Translations under genes and position numbers: made by a program
Notes under the pieces: generated by a model
Told to the model about the DNA's origin: nothing
Databases searched by the model: none
The model's input: only the letters and a program-made list of their open reading frames with translations
Part shown: positions 42,539 through 52,521 of the stretch, piece after piece
Layout: each line of letters begins with the position of its first letter
Numbering within the stretch: position 1 is the first letter of the stretch
Source of the DNA: RUG12461 sp045661345
Lineage (GTDB): Bacteria > Bacillota > Clostridia > Lachnospirales > Lachnospiraceae
DNA: 64,000 nt
NCBI GenBank assembly: GCA_045661345.1
Contig: JAZRFM010000002.1
Coordinates: 1 to 64,000 of the forward strand
Direction of reading: 5' to 3'

Positions 42539-45500
42539 ATGGAAGAGAATTTAAGCCTTTCAAGAGACAACATCAGCATAGAACATGAAAATATCATCGA
42601 GGAAAAGAAGGAGAAGCTCCTGCTTCCTCCTCTGGAAAAGACAAAAGGAAAGACGCAGAGGGAGTACGAAAAGCCGTATCCCATTGCCTTTGACGCGGCA
42701 AGGTTTGTGCTTCGTGACAACCGGACCCTGGAGCAGCTGGTACATGACAGAAACCAGGCACAGTATGAATTGAATCATGGTCACGCCCTGGCGGACAAGC
42801 AGAAGCTGAAGGCAGCCCGGAAGCAGGGGAAGATCGCTATGAAGAAGAAGGAGCTGACCTTTAAGGAACAGGTGCAAAGAAAAGCCACGGTTTTTGACGC
42901 GGAGGCTGCGATCCTTTATCGGAACAAGCGTTTCCTGAAAAAGGACAAGAAGCCCATGCAGCGCGTGAAGCAATGCATGGCTGCGCTGCGGAACTTCCTG
43001 GCTGAAGGCGATATGAAGGAGATGAAGAGAAACAATTCCAATTCTCTGGATCCCAACCTGTTCTGGAACAAGGTGAGTCTGGCTTATCAGGCCACCATCG
43101 ATGCCTGCGATGATTACCTGCAGCACCGGAACCCCAGCCGGTGGTTCGGAAAAGGGCTGGAACGGTACCGGATGGTGGACAACTTAAAGAAGCGCTGCAG
43201 GGAGGAGCTCAACGACTATCAAAACGCGAAGGATGCCCTTGTGCAGGCCGCTATCATCGGCTCTTCCGGAGATCTGAAAAACCCCCGGGAGGTGCTGGAA
43301 AATATCCGTTCCACCCAGATCATCGATGAGCCCGTCTGGATGAATCACGGGAATTCCACAGATGTGTACAGGATCAGGCTCAGGATGGCGGATTCGAACG
43401 AAGAACGAACCTTCTACATGAAGGAAAATCTCCAGCTCCTGTCCGTGAATCTCCCCAAATTTGTGGATCGGAGACTGAACCAGCTTACGGCCAGTAAAAA
43501 GAACATGGGAGACGTGGAAAAGGAAGAAAACCGTATGCGTGAAAACCATGCGGATCTGACGGACTATGAGAACGGCATCAATTTCTTTACAGCCATGAAA
43601 AACTCTCTGGACAATGCAAAGGGCCCGGAACGGGTGGCAATGGAGAACCGCTATGCGGAATTCTTCGGTCAGGACTTTGACGAGCTGTTTAAGGAATACC
43701 ATACGTATATGGATACCTTAAGCGGAAAAACCAAGTTAAGCGTCGCCGACCTTTTGAAGCAATGGCAGACCAAGCTGAACAGGGACAGCAAAAATGAGCT
43801 GGCGAAGGAAGTGGTGGCAAATCTGAAAAAAGCCGGCGGAAAGAAAGCTCTGAAGGCCATGACAGCGGCAGACTGGATCAAGGCCAGGATCAAAAGCGGA
43901 AAGATGGGATTGGACAGCAAAAAGGATGCCGACCTCATAAAGGTTCTTGTCAAGATGCAGGAGAAGGCGAAGGAGCCGCTGAAAGAAAACGGAGCCGGAC
44001 GGCTTGAGACATTTTTCCGGATCACCTGTGGCAAGGAGGTGGAGCTTTACGGGCAGATGAAGGCCCGGGGAGACATCACGGATGATGACATCGCTTCCAC
44101 AAACAACACCGCAACCTCAAGACTGGCGGAGAAAACGGGCTTTAAGGATCTCATCTGTACCTCCTTCTCCTCCATGGTGAATTATACGAGACGGGACGGA
44201 ACGAAGGGCCCGGGCTTTGTCACCATCATCGAGGAGGCCGAGGGAGAAGAGCTGGTGACGCTTCAGCACTGGGCCATCGACCGGAAAAAGAAGCTGGTGA
44301 TGTCTTCAAAGGCGGTTATGCAGCTTCAGGAGCTCTACTGCTTCGACCTTGCGTGTCTCCAGGTGGACCGCCACGGCCGGAATTTCAAATGCAAGTACGA
44401 GGAGACCGAAAACGAGATCATCGTCAAAACGGTCAAAGCCTATGACAACGACATGAGCTTCACCGAAGAGACCCTGGATACGGTCTTTCAGGACGAAGAT
44501 AAAAAGGCTACGAAGAAGGCGGGCTTTCTTCCTCCTCTCTTTAAGACCGTGAAGAAGAACAGCCTGGAATACGCCTACATTGCCAAGAATTACTTTCAGA
44601 AGGATGTCACCCGGGAATTGGGTATTAAGCAGAAAGCCGTTATTCATGCCACAAAGGAAGGGGCACAGGATCTGGAGCTTACCGACCTGGAAAATGATAA
44701 GTTCCTGTCGCTTCCGCTGGCTTACAATATGAACGTTCAATCCCAAGGGGCTGTAAAGAATCGTCGTACCGGTGAGGTGCTGGATGATCACGCTGCACAG
44801 TTTCTTAAAAGAAATCTTGATCATATTTTCTTCAATCTGAAACATGTTATCTATAAGAGTCAGGACGATCAAATCCTGGAAGATGGTTTTCAGCCTAACG
44901 ACTGGATCACAAAAGTACTCATAAAAAAGGAGTCAGAGCTTACGAAAGATGAAAAAACGACTCTGGGAGGCCTCATCTATGAGCTGCAGAAGCTCCACGA
45001 AGACTACGATCTTACAGATATGATCATCGACGGAGGTTTTGAGCTCATCCTCAAAAACTGGGGGTATCTTGACAGAATCAATGAGGTTACCGATGCGAGC
45101 CATCGGGGAGTGATCGAAGCCTGGATCGACAGCCTCCTGTTTTTCTTTTCCAACGCGTACGGACATAATGCGGATATCATGGGCGGGTATGATGACAAAA
45201 AGAATATCTCCCTCGGAGACATGGGAAGGCTCGCCATTAAGGAGGGAGAGAATAAGCCCGGCGAGAGGGGCGACCTCTATGTTCCCACCCTGCTCCATTT
45301 TTCCTACAAGGCCTACCAGAATCTGCTTACGATGCAGGAGAAGCTGAATACGGATGACGAACTCATTCATGACCTTACCGATCTGAATATCACGGACGAG
45401 AAAAAGGGCAAACAGAAGCGGAGCAAGCTGGAGGCACTGAGACAGAGAGTGGATCAGCAGATCAGGCAGCTCCATGAGGCGGAAACGACGGCAAAGATCT

Positions 45501-45799
45501 TCTACAAGGCCAAGGGCTATACCGGCGTCCATGCCAAGTTCTTCCTGACGGATGAAGAAGCCGAGAGGATCGGTAACCTGAGCGAATTCAGCTGGAATCC
45601 CGGAGAGACCTATCTGGCCATTGATAACGACGAGTATATGGCTGGTCAGGAGGATTTCGAACAGCTGATGACACAGGAAGAAAAGACACAATGGCTCAAT
45701 GCCACGAATAACCGTTACCTGGATCAGAAACGGCATAAGTTCCATAAGGTACAGGATCTGAAGAACCCGCTTTCGAACAGGATCCATCGAGGGAATTAA
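42539..45799 (+). CDS. large protein with kinase-like core (DRHxxN and DND motifs)
   Basis: 1086 residues, soluble, N-terminus MEENLSLSRDN. A helical first part (1-250) precedes a kinase-like region: a Gly/Ser nucleotide-loop candidate HGNSTDVYRIRL (near 270), a strand Lys in TFYMKENL (near 291), a long helical insert (about 310-560), the catalytic-loop candidate LACLQVDRHGRNF (near 607) and a metal-binding candidate VKAYDNDMSF (near 634). D-R-H-x-x-N followed by a D-N-D turn is the pattern of PI3/PI4-kinase and HipA-type kinases. The last 400 residues are helical, ending basic. The target could be protein, lipid or a small molecule. It is 12 nt downstream of a GNAT-like gene. Family assignment is by motif only. 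Confidence 0.55.
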   Translation: MEENLSLSRDNISIEHENIIEEKKEKLLLPPLEKTKGKTQREYEKPYPIAFDAARFVLRDNRTLEQLVHDRNQAQYELNHGHALADKQKLKAARKQGKIAMKKKELTFKEQVQRKATVFDAEAAILYRNKRFLKKDKKPMQRVKQCMAALRNFLAEGDMKEMKRNNSNSLDPNLFWNKVSLAYQATIDACDDYLQHRNPSRWFGKGLERYRMVDNLKKRCREELNDYQNAKDALVQAAIIGSSGDLKNPREVLENIRSTQIIDEPVWMNHGNSTDVYRIRLRMADSNEERTFYMKENLQLLSVNLPKFVDRRLNQLTASKKNMGDVEKEENRMRENHADLTDYENGINFFTAMKNSLDNAKGPERVAMENRYAEFFGQDFDELFKEYHTYMDTLSGKTKLSVADLLKQWQTKLNRDSKNELAKEVVANLKKAGGKKALKAMTAADWIKARIKSGKMGLDSKKDADLIKVLVKMQEKAKEPLKENGAGRLETFFRITCGKEVELYGQMKARGDITDDDIASTNNTATSRLAEKTGFKDLICTSFSSMVNYTRRDGTKGPGFVTIIEEAEGEELVTLQHWAIDRKKKLVMSSKAVMQLQELYCFDLACLQVDRHGRNFKCKYEETENEIIVKTVKAYDNDMSFTEETLDTVFQDEDKKATKKAGFLPPLFKTVKKNSLEYAYIAKNYFQKDVTRELGIKQKAVIHATKEGAQDLELTDLENDKFLSLPLAYNMNVQSQGAVKNRRTGEVLDDHAAQFLKRNLDHIFFNLKHVIYKSQDDQILEDGFQPNDWITKVLIKKESELTKDEKTTLGGLIYELQKLHEDYDLTDMIIDGGFELILKNWGYLDRINEVTDASHRGVIEAWIDSLLFFFSNAYGHNADIMGGYDDKKNISLGDMGRLAIKEGENKPGERGDLYVPTLLHFSYKAYQNLLTMQEKLNTDDELIHDLTDLNITDEKKGKQKRSKLEALRQRVDQQIRQLHEAETTAKIFYKAKGYTGVHAKFFLTDEEAERIGNLSEFSWNPGETYLAIDNDEYMAGQEDFEQLMTQEEKTQWLNATNNRYLDQKRHKFHKVQDLKNPLSNRIHRGN

Positions 45800-45838
45800 C
45801 CGCAGGATTACGGAGGTGAAGCAAGATCTGTAGGAATA

Positions 45839-45880
45839 TGACGTCAACGTGCCGGTCATAGAACCGGCACGTTGGTGTCA
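45839..45880. terminator. 18-bp palindrome between convergent giant genes
   Basis: Arms 45839-45856 and 45863-45880 (core CAACGTGCCGGT) pair at 16 of 18 positions around a 6-nt loop, 40 nt after the kinase-like gene and 10 nt before the end of the 1839-residue gene. There is no T run on either side, so termination is likely but not of the textbook kind. Confidence 0.5.
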
Positions 45881-45890
45881 TAGTAGCAGG

Positions 45891-48800
45891 TCAGCGGCCC
45901 ATGCTGTCTTTCACCATGTTCTGGCTCTTCTCAAAGCTCACCTTCATGGAATCAAAAGCCATATCCAGCTTCCCGTCGCCCATCCCCGAAACCACGGAGC
46001 CCAGACTGTTGTCCGGGGAATCCGTATTGACACCGCATATCCGGACATACAGCTTCAGGTTGTTTGCGTAATTCTTGTAGAATTCCCGTTGTCTTTTTGT
46101 GCCAATGTATTGCTGCAGCTCCTTCAGAAGTTCCCTCACTTTATTCTTCTGCTCTTCGGTCTTCAGCTTTGGCAGAAGGTGATCCCGGTCTGTCTCCGCA
46201 AACTCATTCTCACGTTCCAGCCGCTTCATATCTCCCTGCAGAAGCTTCAGTTCTTCTTCTCCGATCTGTCCATCTTTGGACAGCGCCTCCGCATTCGCCC
46301 GGGTCATCTCATTCTGCCGTTCTCTGGTCTTAATACTCTCCTGAAGTCTGGTGTAGATCTCTGACTTCTTTACGGTCTCCTCACTGACGCTGCCCTTGTC
46401 CAGGAAGCTCTCCTTCGCTTCTCCGAAAAGTGACTCTTCCGGGAAGAAATCCCCGATAATCTCCGGGAGAAGGGAATATACTGCCATTTTCTGGGCATCC
46501 AGGAAAAGCTCTCCGGTAAAGTTACTTGCAAGATAGTCCTCGGAATAAAGATCCTTCCTGGAATTGGCGGTGAGGTCTTCATGTTTTTTGAACACGCCCA
46601 CGATCTCCTCCAGACGGCCGTCCTCCAGAAGAAAATTCATCTGCTGTACCGGATTGCCGGAGAACAGATCCACCAGAAAATGAACTCCCGCGTCCCGTTC
46701 CGCCATTTTTTTGTTTTTCCTCATCTTTGTCTCATAGTACTTTGGCGGCAGAAAATAAGCCACATCTCCCACCCGGAAGCGGCTATCCAGGAGCGCCACC
46801 TTTTTCTTCGCTTCCTTGTTTTCGTATGCGTCTTTGAGGGTGATGGCCTTTTCCATCCCGTTTACGATGGCTTTCCCGTCCTCCGCGATCTTGTCCAGAC
46901 TCACCTGCTTGTAGATGGCAGCTTCTCTGTTTACCATTTCCTCCTCTTCATCGTCATCCTGATCCCGCAAATCCTCGATTCTCACTTTTTCCGCATCCTT
47001 CTTGAGCCATTTCTCCGTTTCGAAGGTGTTATAATCACGAATGACCCGGATGGCGGCACCCGCCGCCTGCCGTGCCGCAAAGCTCCTCCTGATCTCCGCA
47101 ATGTCCTTCTGGAACTTCTCATCCGCAGCCTTCATGTTCTTTTTGGACTTCGCGGCAAACCCGCTCTTCTTTCCTTCTTCCGTCAGCTGCTCATATTCCT
47201 CGGCGGAGAGACCGAAAGATCTCACACCCTTTTCGTCCACGCCGTATTTCGCCGCAAAGTTCATGACCATGCGGTAGACATGATCGGAGACATTTCCGTA
47301 GAACGTGCCAAATCTCTCCTCCACCTTTTCAAAAAGCTCCTTGTGGTCAGAGTCCTCTTTCAGGGCTTTCTCGATGGAGGCGCGATCCTTTTTGTAAAGC
47401 TGCTCGTAGGCCTTCAGCTTCTGAGCTACAAAATACATATAGCGGAAATTGCCCGGCTCCTTTAAGTATTCCTCGGACAGCATATTCCCTTTGATCTCGA
47501 TTTTCATCACCTCCGTCGTTGCCTGGAGGATGAAGTCGCTCTGGGAATCGGGATCCAGATACTGCTGCATCCGGTCCATATTCGCGGACTGGTTGGAGAT
47601 ATCCACCAGGCGTCCCGCCATGCCGGAGCCGGTGCGATGGACAATACGCAGAAGATGCATGAACTGCTCGGGATCGATTCCTTTCTTTTCCAGCTCCGGG
47701 AAAAGGGTGGTGCGCATTTTCCGGTTCACGGAATTGTGCACGGAGGAATGGGTCTCTTCCATGGCATCCATGATCTCGTAGGCCATGTTGGTATCCTCCT
47801 GGGATTCCTTCACCCCGAGGAGCCTGCTGCGCTCATTCATGTAAACTCTGGCGTCATGCCGCACCTTCCACTGGAGATAGTCCTCGATCTTCTTTCTGTC
47901 CTTCTTCATCTCCTTCGCCACGTCTCTGGCTTCCTTGGAAAGAGCGGTGTGGAAGAAGGTATCTTTACTGTCCGCCATGGCTTTGTCCAGAACCTCATTC
48001 CAGTCGCCTTTTGCTCCGACCAGGGAAAGCTCCCCTGCCACCTTGTCCTTATAGAGATACTGATACAGCTCCTCGGTGGGACTCTTGGCGAAGAGCAGCT
48101 GGTTCTTTCTTTCTGGCTCTATAAAATTGTGATCCCGGAGCTTTTGAAGACGAAGGGTAAGGTTCTTATCCAGATAGTCTTCCGCCAGTTCACTTTCATA
48201 TAGCATTGCCCCTGCCCTGGCATCAATCCCCTGTTTGGCCTTTTCCATCTGCTGCTTGCTTTCTTCCCAGGTCGGCCTTTTCTCCGGATTCTCCTCCCGT
48301 TCCTTCTTTCTCGTCTCCAATCCCTTCCGGGCTTCCTGATATTTTTTGGCAAACTCATCGTCCGGCAGGATCTCCAGCATGTCCTTTACGATATTCGTCT
48401 TGAAATCAATCTGCCCGGTGTTATAGTCCACATTGTTGGCGCTGAACACGGAGTAAAGGAGGAGACGCAAATCACTTTCCACGTGAAGCATGACGTCCAC
48501 CGCATCCGCCACGTCATCCCTGGTTTTATCGGAAAGACCCTCCATCATCATTTGAAAGGCCGTATCCGAATTGGCGATCTTTGCGAAATCCCTAAGGGTC
48601 AGCACCGTTTCCGCAAACTCCTGAAAGTGATTGCGGATATAATCTTCAGTGAAGAATTCCGGGGTCAGCTTCGACCGCAGCTCCATGATGGCAACGCCTT
48701 TTTTCGCCAGGAACTCCTTCTTCGCTTCGTCCTTTTCCACCTTGGTTTTTTTCTTTTCCAGGATGCGGTTTAATTCCTCCTCCATGAGGTTTCTGTCCAG

Positions 48801-51410
48801 CTGCTTTCCATGGGTTTTCGTCAGCTCGGCATACTGATCCTCGTAGAAGAGGGCATCATCCGCCTTTTTGAGGAAACGTTTGCTCTCCGCTGCCGTCACT
48901 TCCTTATCGGTAAAGACTTTTAAGGCACGCTTCATTCTCTTCTCATAGCGAAGCTGCCGGTATTTGGCATCGAAGGTCTCCTTATCGAGGAGCTTGATAT
49001 CCTCCTCCCCTTCAAAGAGAAGCCCGTTTCGGATCAGCATGCCGTTCATCAGGGCGATCATATCCTCGTATCTTGCGATATCGGGAGACTCCGGCTCCGC
49101 GGCCTTCTTCTGCTCCAGCTTCCTCTGCAGATCCTCTTTGTATTTTTCAAACACATGGGGATCCTGAAAGATCCCGTTCTGTCCCTCCATATCCGGGATC
49201 TGGGGGAGGAAGCGGAAGGACTGTGTTTTGATCGCCTGATAGGTGCCTTCCCATTTATGATAATAGTCCTTGCAGAGTTCATACTTGGTCTCCAGCTTCA
49301 GAAGCCGCTCTTCGGTCTCCTCTTTGGAATTGCCGCTGTCCTCGCAGGTCTTTTTCAGTGCTTCCCTCGCTCCCTTGATATCCATGTTCGCGATGGAGGC
49401 AAGCTCCTTCATGTGCTTAAAATTCACCTCATCGGAAAGGTCATGGGCACCGTGATGACGGACGCCCTTCTGATCCGTGTAACCGTTGAAGTTGTACTTT
49501 TCCAGATCCTCCGGTCTTAAGGATAAAATCTGCAATTGGGTCAGCTGATGGTCCCGGTGTTCCTCCTCCAGCTCTTTGAGACGGCTTGCATGAAGCTTCA
49601 TCTCCTCGCTCCGGCCTCTCGCGACAGCGTCTTTCATGACCTCCCGGAAGTGGAATTCACCGCCGGTAAGCTCCGCAAACTCCTTCGCGTAGAACCGGCA
49701 GTCCGAAAGGTTCAAAAGGAAGGAAAGCTTCTCCTCCTTAAAAACATTGGTGATCACATCCCGGTACTTTTCCTCTATGGGCGGGATCGTCATATCCTCA
49801 TCCGAAAGCCTGATACCGGTGACATACTCCAGGGCAAGCTCATACTGGTCCACCGTGGTTTCCATCAATGCCTTGTCCTGATTGATGGTCTTTATTTCCT
49901 TCTCGGCATACTCCAGGAAACCGTTGTATCTGCGGTTATTTTTGTCCTTTTTCAACGCATTCTTTGTGTCATCGATGGCAAGCTGCAGCGCTCTCGATCT
50001 GGCCTTCAGGGTATCCAGGGTCGCCATGGATTTGGCATACTGACCGAACAGTTTTTCCATGTCGTCACCAATGAGGTCGTAGGCGCCGTTTTTGTCCCGC
50101 ATCCTGTTCTGGAAATCCAGGAGTCTGTCCTCGCTGTAGCCCGATGTATCATATTTCAGCGTAATGGCATAATCGGGACGTTTTTCCTTTTCCTCCTGCT
50201 TTGCCCTGCGCGCCTCTGCCTCCTCTTCCATTTCCTCCATGTGCTTTAACACATGCCGGTTTTTGAGGCCGATGGCAGCCTGCTCCGCCGTATCTGCCGC
50301 GTGGATCTTCTCCCAGATCTCCTTACGCACTTCTTCATTCTGTTCAGACAGATCTTTTTCCGCCGTCACGGAAAATACGGTGCGCTGACCGTGTTTTTTC
50401 AGGTGCTTGCACGCCTGATGTCTGTCCAGAAACTCCTGAATCAAAGGACCGGTATAGTTCAGGGTATTTCCCAGCATGGTCCGGTCTTCCTCGGAAAGCT
50501 TCTCCAGATAACCCGGGTTGGTGGCGATCAGAATCCGGAAGGCCTTTGTCATATCCGCATATCTCCTGAGCTGGATGCTGTGATCCGCCAGATAGCCGTC
50601 CGTCAGCATTTTCGGCGTAATCCGGAAGGTCTGGATCTTTACCCGGAGGGTATCCAGCACCTTCATCCGTTCTTCCGACCCTGCCTTGCTCTTCGTATAA
50701 CGTTCCATCAGTTTTTTGTTGTATGCAGCAGGATCCTTCCTCTCCAGAGAGGACTCGTTTCCAAGAACCCCCACCGTCTTTTTGAAGAAAAGCCAGCGTC
50801 TTTTCTGCATGGCAAAGAAGGGAATCAGCCCCTTTTCCAGCTCATCCGACCCCAGATAGTGGGGACGGGTTTCCCTCAGCTTCTGCCTCTTTACCATCTC
50901 CTCGTAGCCGTCGATTTTTACGTCCAGCAGAAGGTTATCCGCGCTCAGGGCGGTTTTCTTCACCGCAATGGTTCTGTTCTTGCAATACGCCATCATGGTA
51001 TCGTCATAATCGGCCATCTGGTCAGAGCGGATCTTCTCGTAATCCTCCATGTCCCTCTGTTCCCGGATGGAATTCACGGAAATCTGCTCCCCGTATTTCT
51101 TTTTGGCCTGCGCAAGCCGTTTCTTTTCACTGTGGCGGCTCAGCCACCAGTACTTCGCTGCGGGCACCGTCTGCTTCGGTGTGGTCCTGTGGAGAGGAAC
51201 CGCCTCGGTCACACCGTAAAAATTCCGGAGGGAGTCCGCGTATTCCTTATTGATGCTCTCCATCTTCTGTCTGGAGACAGACAGATGCTGCTCCTGCTTT
51301 TCGACGTCCTGCATCCAACCTGCGAGTTCCTGTTTCTGTTTCACCAAAGAGGTGTCGATCTCCTGATGCAGCTCTTCCTGTTTCTTTTGCAGTGATAATG
51401 ATTCATCCAT
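45891..51410 (-). CDS. giant helical coiled-coil protein (1839 residues)
   Basis: No recognised family. N-terminus MDESLSLQKKQEELHQ; no signal peptide, no membrane helix, very rich in Lys and Glu. Predicted coiled coils occur throughout, for instance at 1-60 and around 1690-1760. A motif of about 28 residues recurs near residues 262, 917 and 1615: KMLTDGYLADHS, EFFTEDYIRNHF and DLYSEDYLASNF, each followed by a similar helix. An acidic patch DDDEEEEMV lies near 1480. It shares the N-terminal pattern M-[ED]-E-[NS]-L-[SR]-L with two other giants of the region. A GNAT-like gene lies 58 nt upstream. The single open frame of 5.5 kb with normal codon use argues that it is expressed and functional. 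Confidence 0.8.
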   Translation of the reverse strand: MDESLSLQKKQEELHQEIDTSLVKQKQELAGWMQDVEKQEQHLSVSRQKMESINKEYADSLRNFYGVTEAVPLHRTTPKQTVPAAKYWWLSRHSEKKRLAQAKKKYGEQISVNSIREQRDMEDYEKIRSDQMADYDDTMMAYCKNRTIAVKKTALSADNLLLDVKIDGYEEMVKRQKLRETRPHYLGSDELEKGLIPFFAMQKRRWLFFKKTVGVLGNESSLERKDPAAYNKKLMERYTKSKAGSEERMKVLDTLRVKIQTFRITPKMLTDGYLADHSIQLRRYADMTKAFRILIATNPGYLEKLSEEDRTMLGNTLNYTGPLIQEFLDRHQACKHLKKHGQRTVFSVTAEKDLSEQNEEVRKEIWEKIHAADTAEQAAIGLKNRHVLKHMEEMEEEAEARRAKQEEKEKRPDYAITLKYDTSGYSEDRLLDFQNRMRDKNGAYDLIGDDMEKLFGQYAKSMATLDTLKARSRALQLAIDDTKNALKKDKNNRRYNGFLEYAEKEIKTINQDKALMETTVDQYELALEYVTGIRLSDEDMTIPPIEEKYRDVITNVFKEEKLSFLLNLSDCRFYAKEFAELTGGEFHFREVMKDAVARGRSEEMKLHASRLKELEEEHRDHQLTQLQILSLRPEDLEKYNFNGYTDQKGVRHHGAHDLSDEVNFKHMKELASIANMDIKGAREALKKTCEDSGNSKEETEERLLKLETKYELCKDYYHKWEGTYQAIKTQSFRFLPQIPDMEGQNGIFQDPHVFEKYKEDLQRKLEQKKAAEPESPDIARYEDMIALMNGMLIRNGLLFEGEEDIKLLDKETFDAKYRQLRYEKRMKRALKVFTDKEVTAAESKRFLKKADDALFYEDQYAELTKTHGKQLDRNLMEEELNRILEKKKTKVEKDEAKKEFLAKKGVAIMELRSKLTPEFFTEDYIRNHFQEFAETVLTLRDFAKIANSDTAFQMMMEGLSDKTRDDVADAVDVMLHVESDLRLLLYSVFSANNVDYNTGQIDFKTNIVKDMLEILPDDEFAKKYQEARKGLETRKKEREENPEKRPTWEESKQQMEKAKQGIDARAGAMLYESELAEDYLDKNLTLRLQKLRDHNFIEPERKNQLLFAKSPTEELYQYLYKDKVAGELSLVGAKGDWNEVLDKAMADSKDTFFHTALSKEARDVAKEMKKDRKKIEDYLQWKVRHDARVYMNERSRLLGVKESQEDTNMAYEIMDAMEETHSSVHNSVNRKMRTTLFPELEKKGIDPEQFMHLLRIVHRTGSGMAGRLVDISNQSANMDRMQQYLDPDSQSDFILQATTEVMKIEIKGNMLSEEYLKEPGNFRYMYFVAQKLKAYEQLYKKDRASIEKALKEDSDHKELFEKVEERFGTFYGNVSDHVYRMVMNFAAKYGVDEKGVRSFGLSAEEYEQLTEEGKKSGFAAKSKKNMKAADEKFQKDIAEIRRSFAARQAAGAAIRVIRDYNTFETEKWLKKDAEKVRIEDLRDQDDDEEEEMVNREAAIYKQVSLDKIAEDGKAIVNGMEKAITLKDAYENKEAKKKVALLDSRFRVGDVAYFLPPKYYETKMRKNKKMAERDAGVHFLVDLFSGNPVQQMNFLLEDGRLEEIVGVFKKHEDLTANSRKDLYSEDYLASNFTGELFLDAQKMAVYSLLPEIIGDFFPEESLFGEAKESFLDKGSVSEETVKKSEIYTRLQESIKTRERQNEMTRANAEALSKDGQIGEEELKLLQGDMKRLERENEFAETDRDHLLPKLKTEEQKNKVRELLKELQQYIGTKRQREFYKNYANNLKLYVRICGVNTDSPDNSLGSVVSGMGDGKLDMAFDSMKVSFEKSQNMVKDSMGR

Positions 51411-51468
51411 TTTTTTCTTTCTCCTGTCTTAATAATATGACGATGTTCAGGTCACATGATGTCCGTCT

Positions 51469-52299
51469 CTACTTCACAAACTTCCTGGAAACGATCTCCG
51501 GATTGCTACAATGCTCTCCGATGAAATCTCCCAGGCAGTCACTTCCGATATAAGCATATATGATGGTATCCCCGGGGCGGGTCTCCTTTACCTTCCGGAA
51601 GGCAAGGGAAAGCAGGGGAGCGGCCATGGCAGCGGGATCCCGGCACCAGAGGGAGGAAAGTAGGATCTCCTTTTCGGGGAGCTCCTCGAAGGTGACGTAG
51701 GCTGCAAGCTCTTCCCCGTCTTCCACTCCGAAGGAGCAATCCCGCCTGATCTGGTCAGTAAAGAAGCCCCCCTCCGGCATGGGCAGGATCTCTATTTTTG
51801 CTCTTTCCTCCGCCCGGCGAAGGATCTCCTCAGGGAGCTCTGCGAAGGAAAGGCTCCTTTCTGCCATTTCCTCCTTTTCCCCGCTCTTTTTGTGCAGGGC
51901 GGACAGGGGGAACCGCACCATGGGATTCTCCACGTCCCCCTCCTCAAAGCCAAGGTGAAGGAAGAATTCCTCCAGCAGCTCCTGATCCTCTGTCGCCGCA
52001 GGGTATTCTGCGGTAAGGGGGAGACCGAATTCCTTCGCCCGGTCCTCTATGGCCTCCAGCAGCTGCCTTCCGCAGCCCATCCTCCGGTACTTCTTTTCCA
52101 CCATCAAGGAAAGGATCTGGAACACATTGTTCCGGGCGACCCCTGCGACAGCGGCGATGGCCACCGGAATCTCTTTCGTCTCATCCAAAAGGCCAAGGGC
52201 TCCGATGTCCTCTCCCCTCCTGATGGAGGACGAAACCTCCGGCAGCAGGAGCGCTCTGAATCCCTCCACGTTTTCCTTCGTGATTGCAGTAAACTTCAT
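51469..52299 (-). CDS. two-lobed GNAT-like acetyltransferase
   Basis: 276 residues, ribosome site GGAGG. The N-terminal lobe starts MKFTAITKENVEGFRALL and has FQILSLMVEKKYRRMGCGRQLLEAI, the acetyl-CoA loop R-R-M-G-C-G. A linker at about 135-150 leads to a second lobe (RRDCSFGVEDGEELAAYVTF and ILLSSLWCRDPAAMAAPLLS) that lacks the loop. It is the shortest of the four two-lobed GNATs. It stands between a truncated GNAT-like gene and the 1839-residue giant gene, all on the minus strand. Substrate unknown; the gene order suggests the giant protein as partner. Confidence 0.78.
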   Translation of the reverse strand: MKFTAITKENVEGFRALLLPEVSSSIRRGEDIGALGLLDETKEIPVAIAAVAGVARNNVFQILSLMVEKKYRRMGCGRQLLEAIEDRAKEFGLPLTAEYPAATEDQELLEEFFLHLGFEEGDVENPMVRFPLSALHKKSGEKEEMAERSLSFAELPEEILRRAEERAKIEILPMPEGGFFTDQIRRDCSFGVEDGEELAAYVTFEELPEKEILLSSLWCRDPAAMAAPLLSLAFRKVKETRPGDTIIYAYIGSDCLGDFIGEHCSNPEIVSRKFVK

Positions 52300-52331
52300 T
52301 TTTCACATCCTCCATCATTCTTCTCATCTTC

Positions 52332-52520
52332 TCAAAGGTCGTTGATAATTCCTGACCGGTTGGCATAGGGCTTCCCCTGGTCCTTCTTATACTGACGTGC
52401 TCTGGTAAGCTTCGCCTGAATCCTGTCCTGATACGCCTTTTCCTCCCGGAACACAAAATCCTCCGGAAAGAGATCCTGAAAAGCCTCTATGTTATTCTCT
52501 GTGATTCTGGTGATCTCCAT
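52332..52520 (-). pseudogene. remnant of a GNAT-like gene (N-terminal 62 residues)
   Basis: The frame MEITRITENNIEAFQDLFPEDF aligns with the first residues of the neighbouring GNAT protein (MKFTAITKENVEGFRALLLPEV), and then diverges and stops after 62 residues, long before any acetyl-CoA motif. The ribosome site AAGGGAAAG precedes the ATG, which directly follows the stop of the 2523-residue gene. The most likely reading is a GNAT gene cut down by deletion, perhaps left by loss of a former module; a functional small protein cannot be excluded. Confidence 0.55.
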
Positions 52521-52521
52521 C

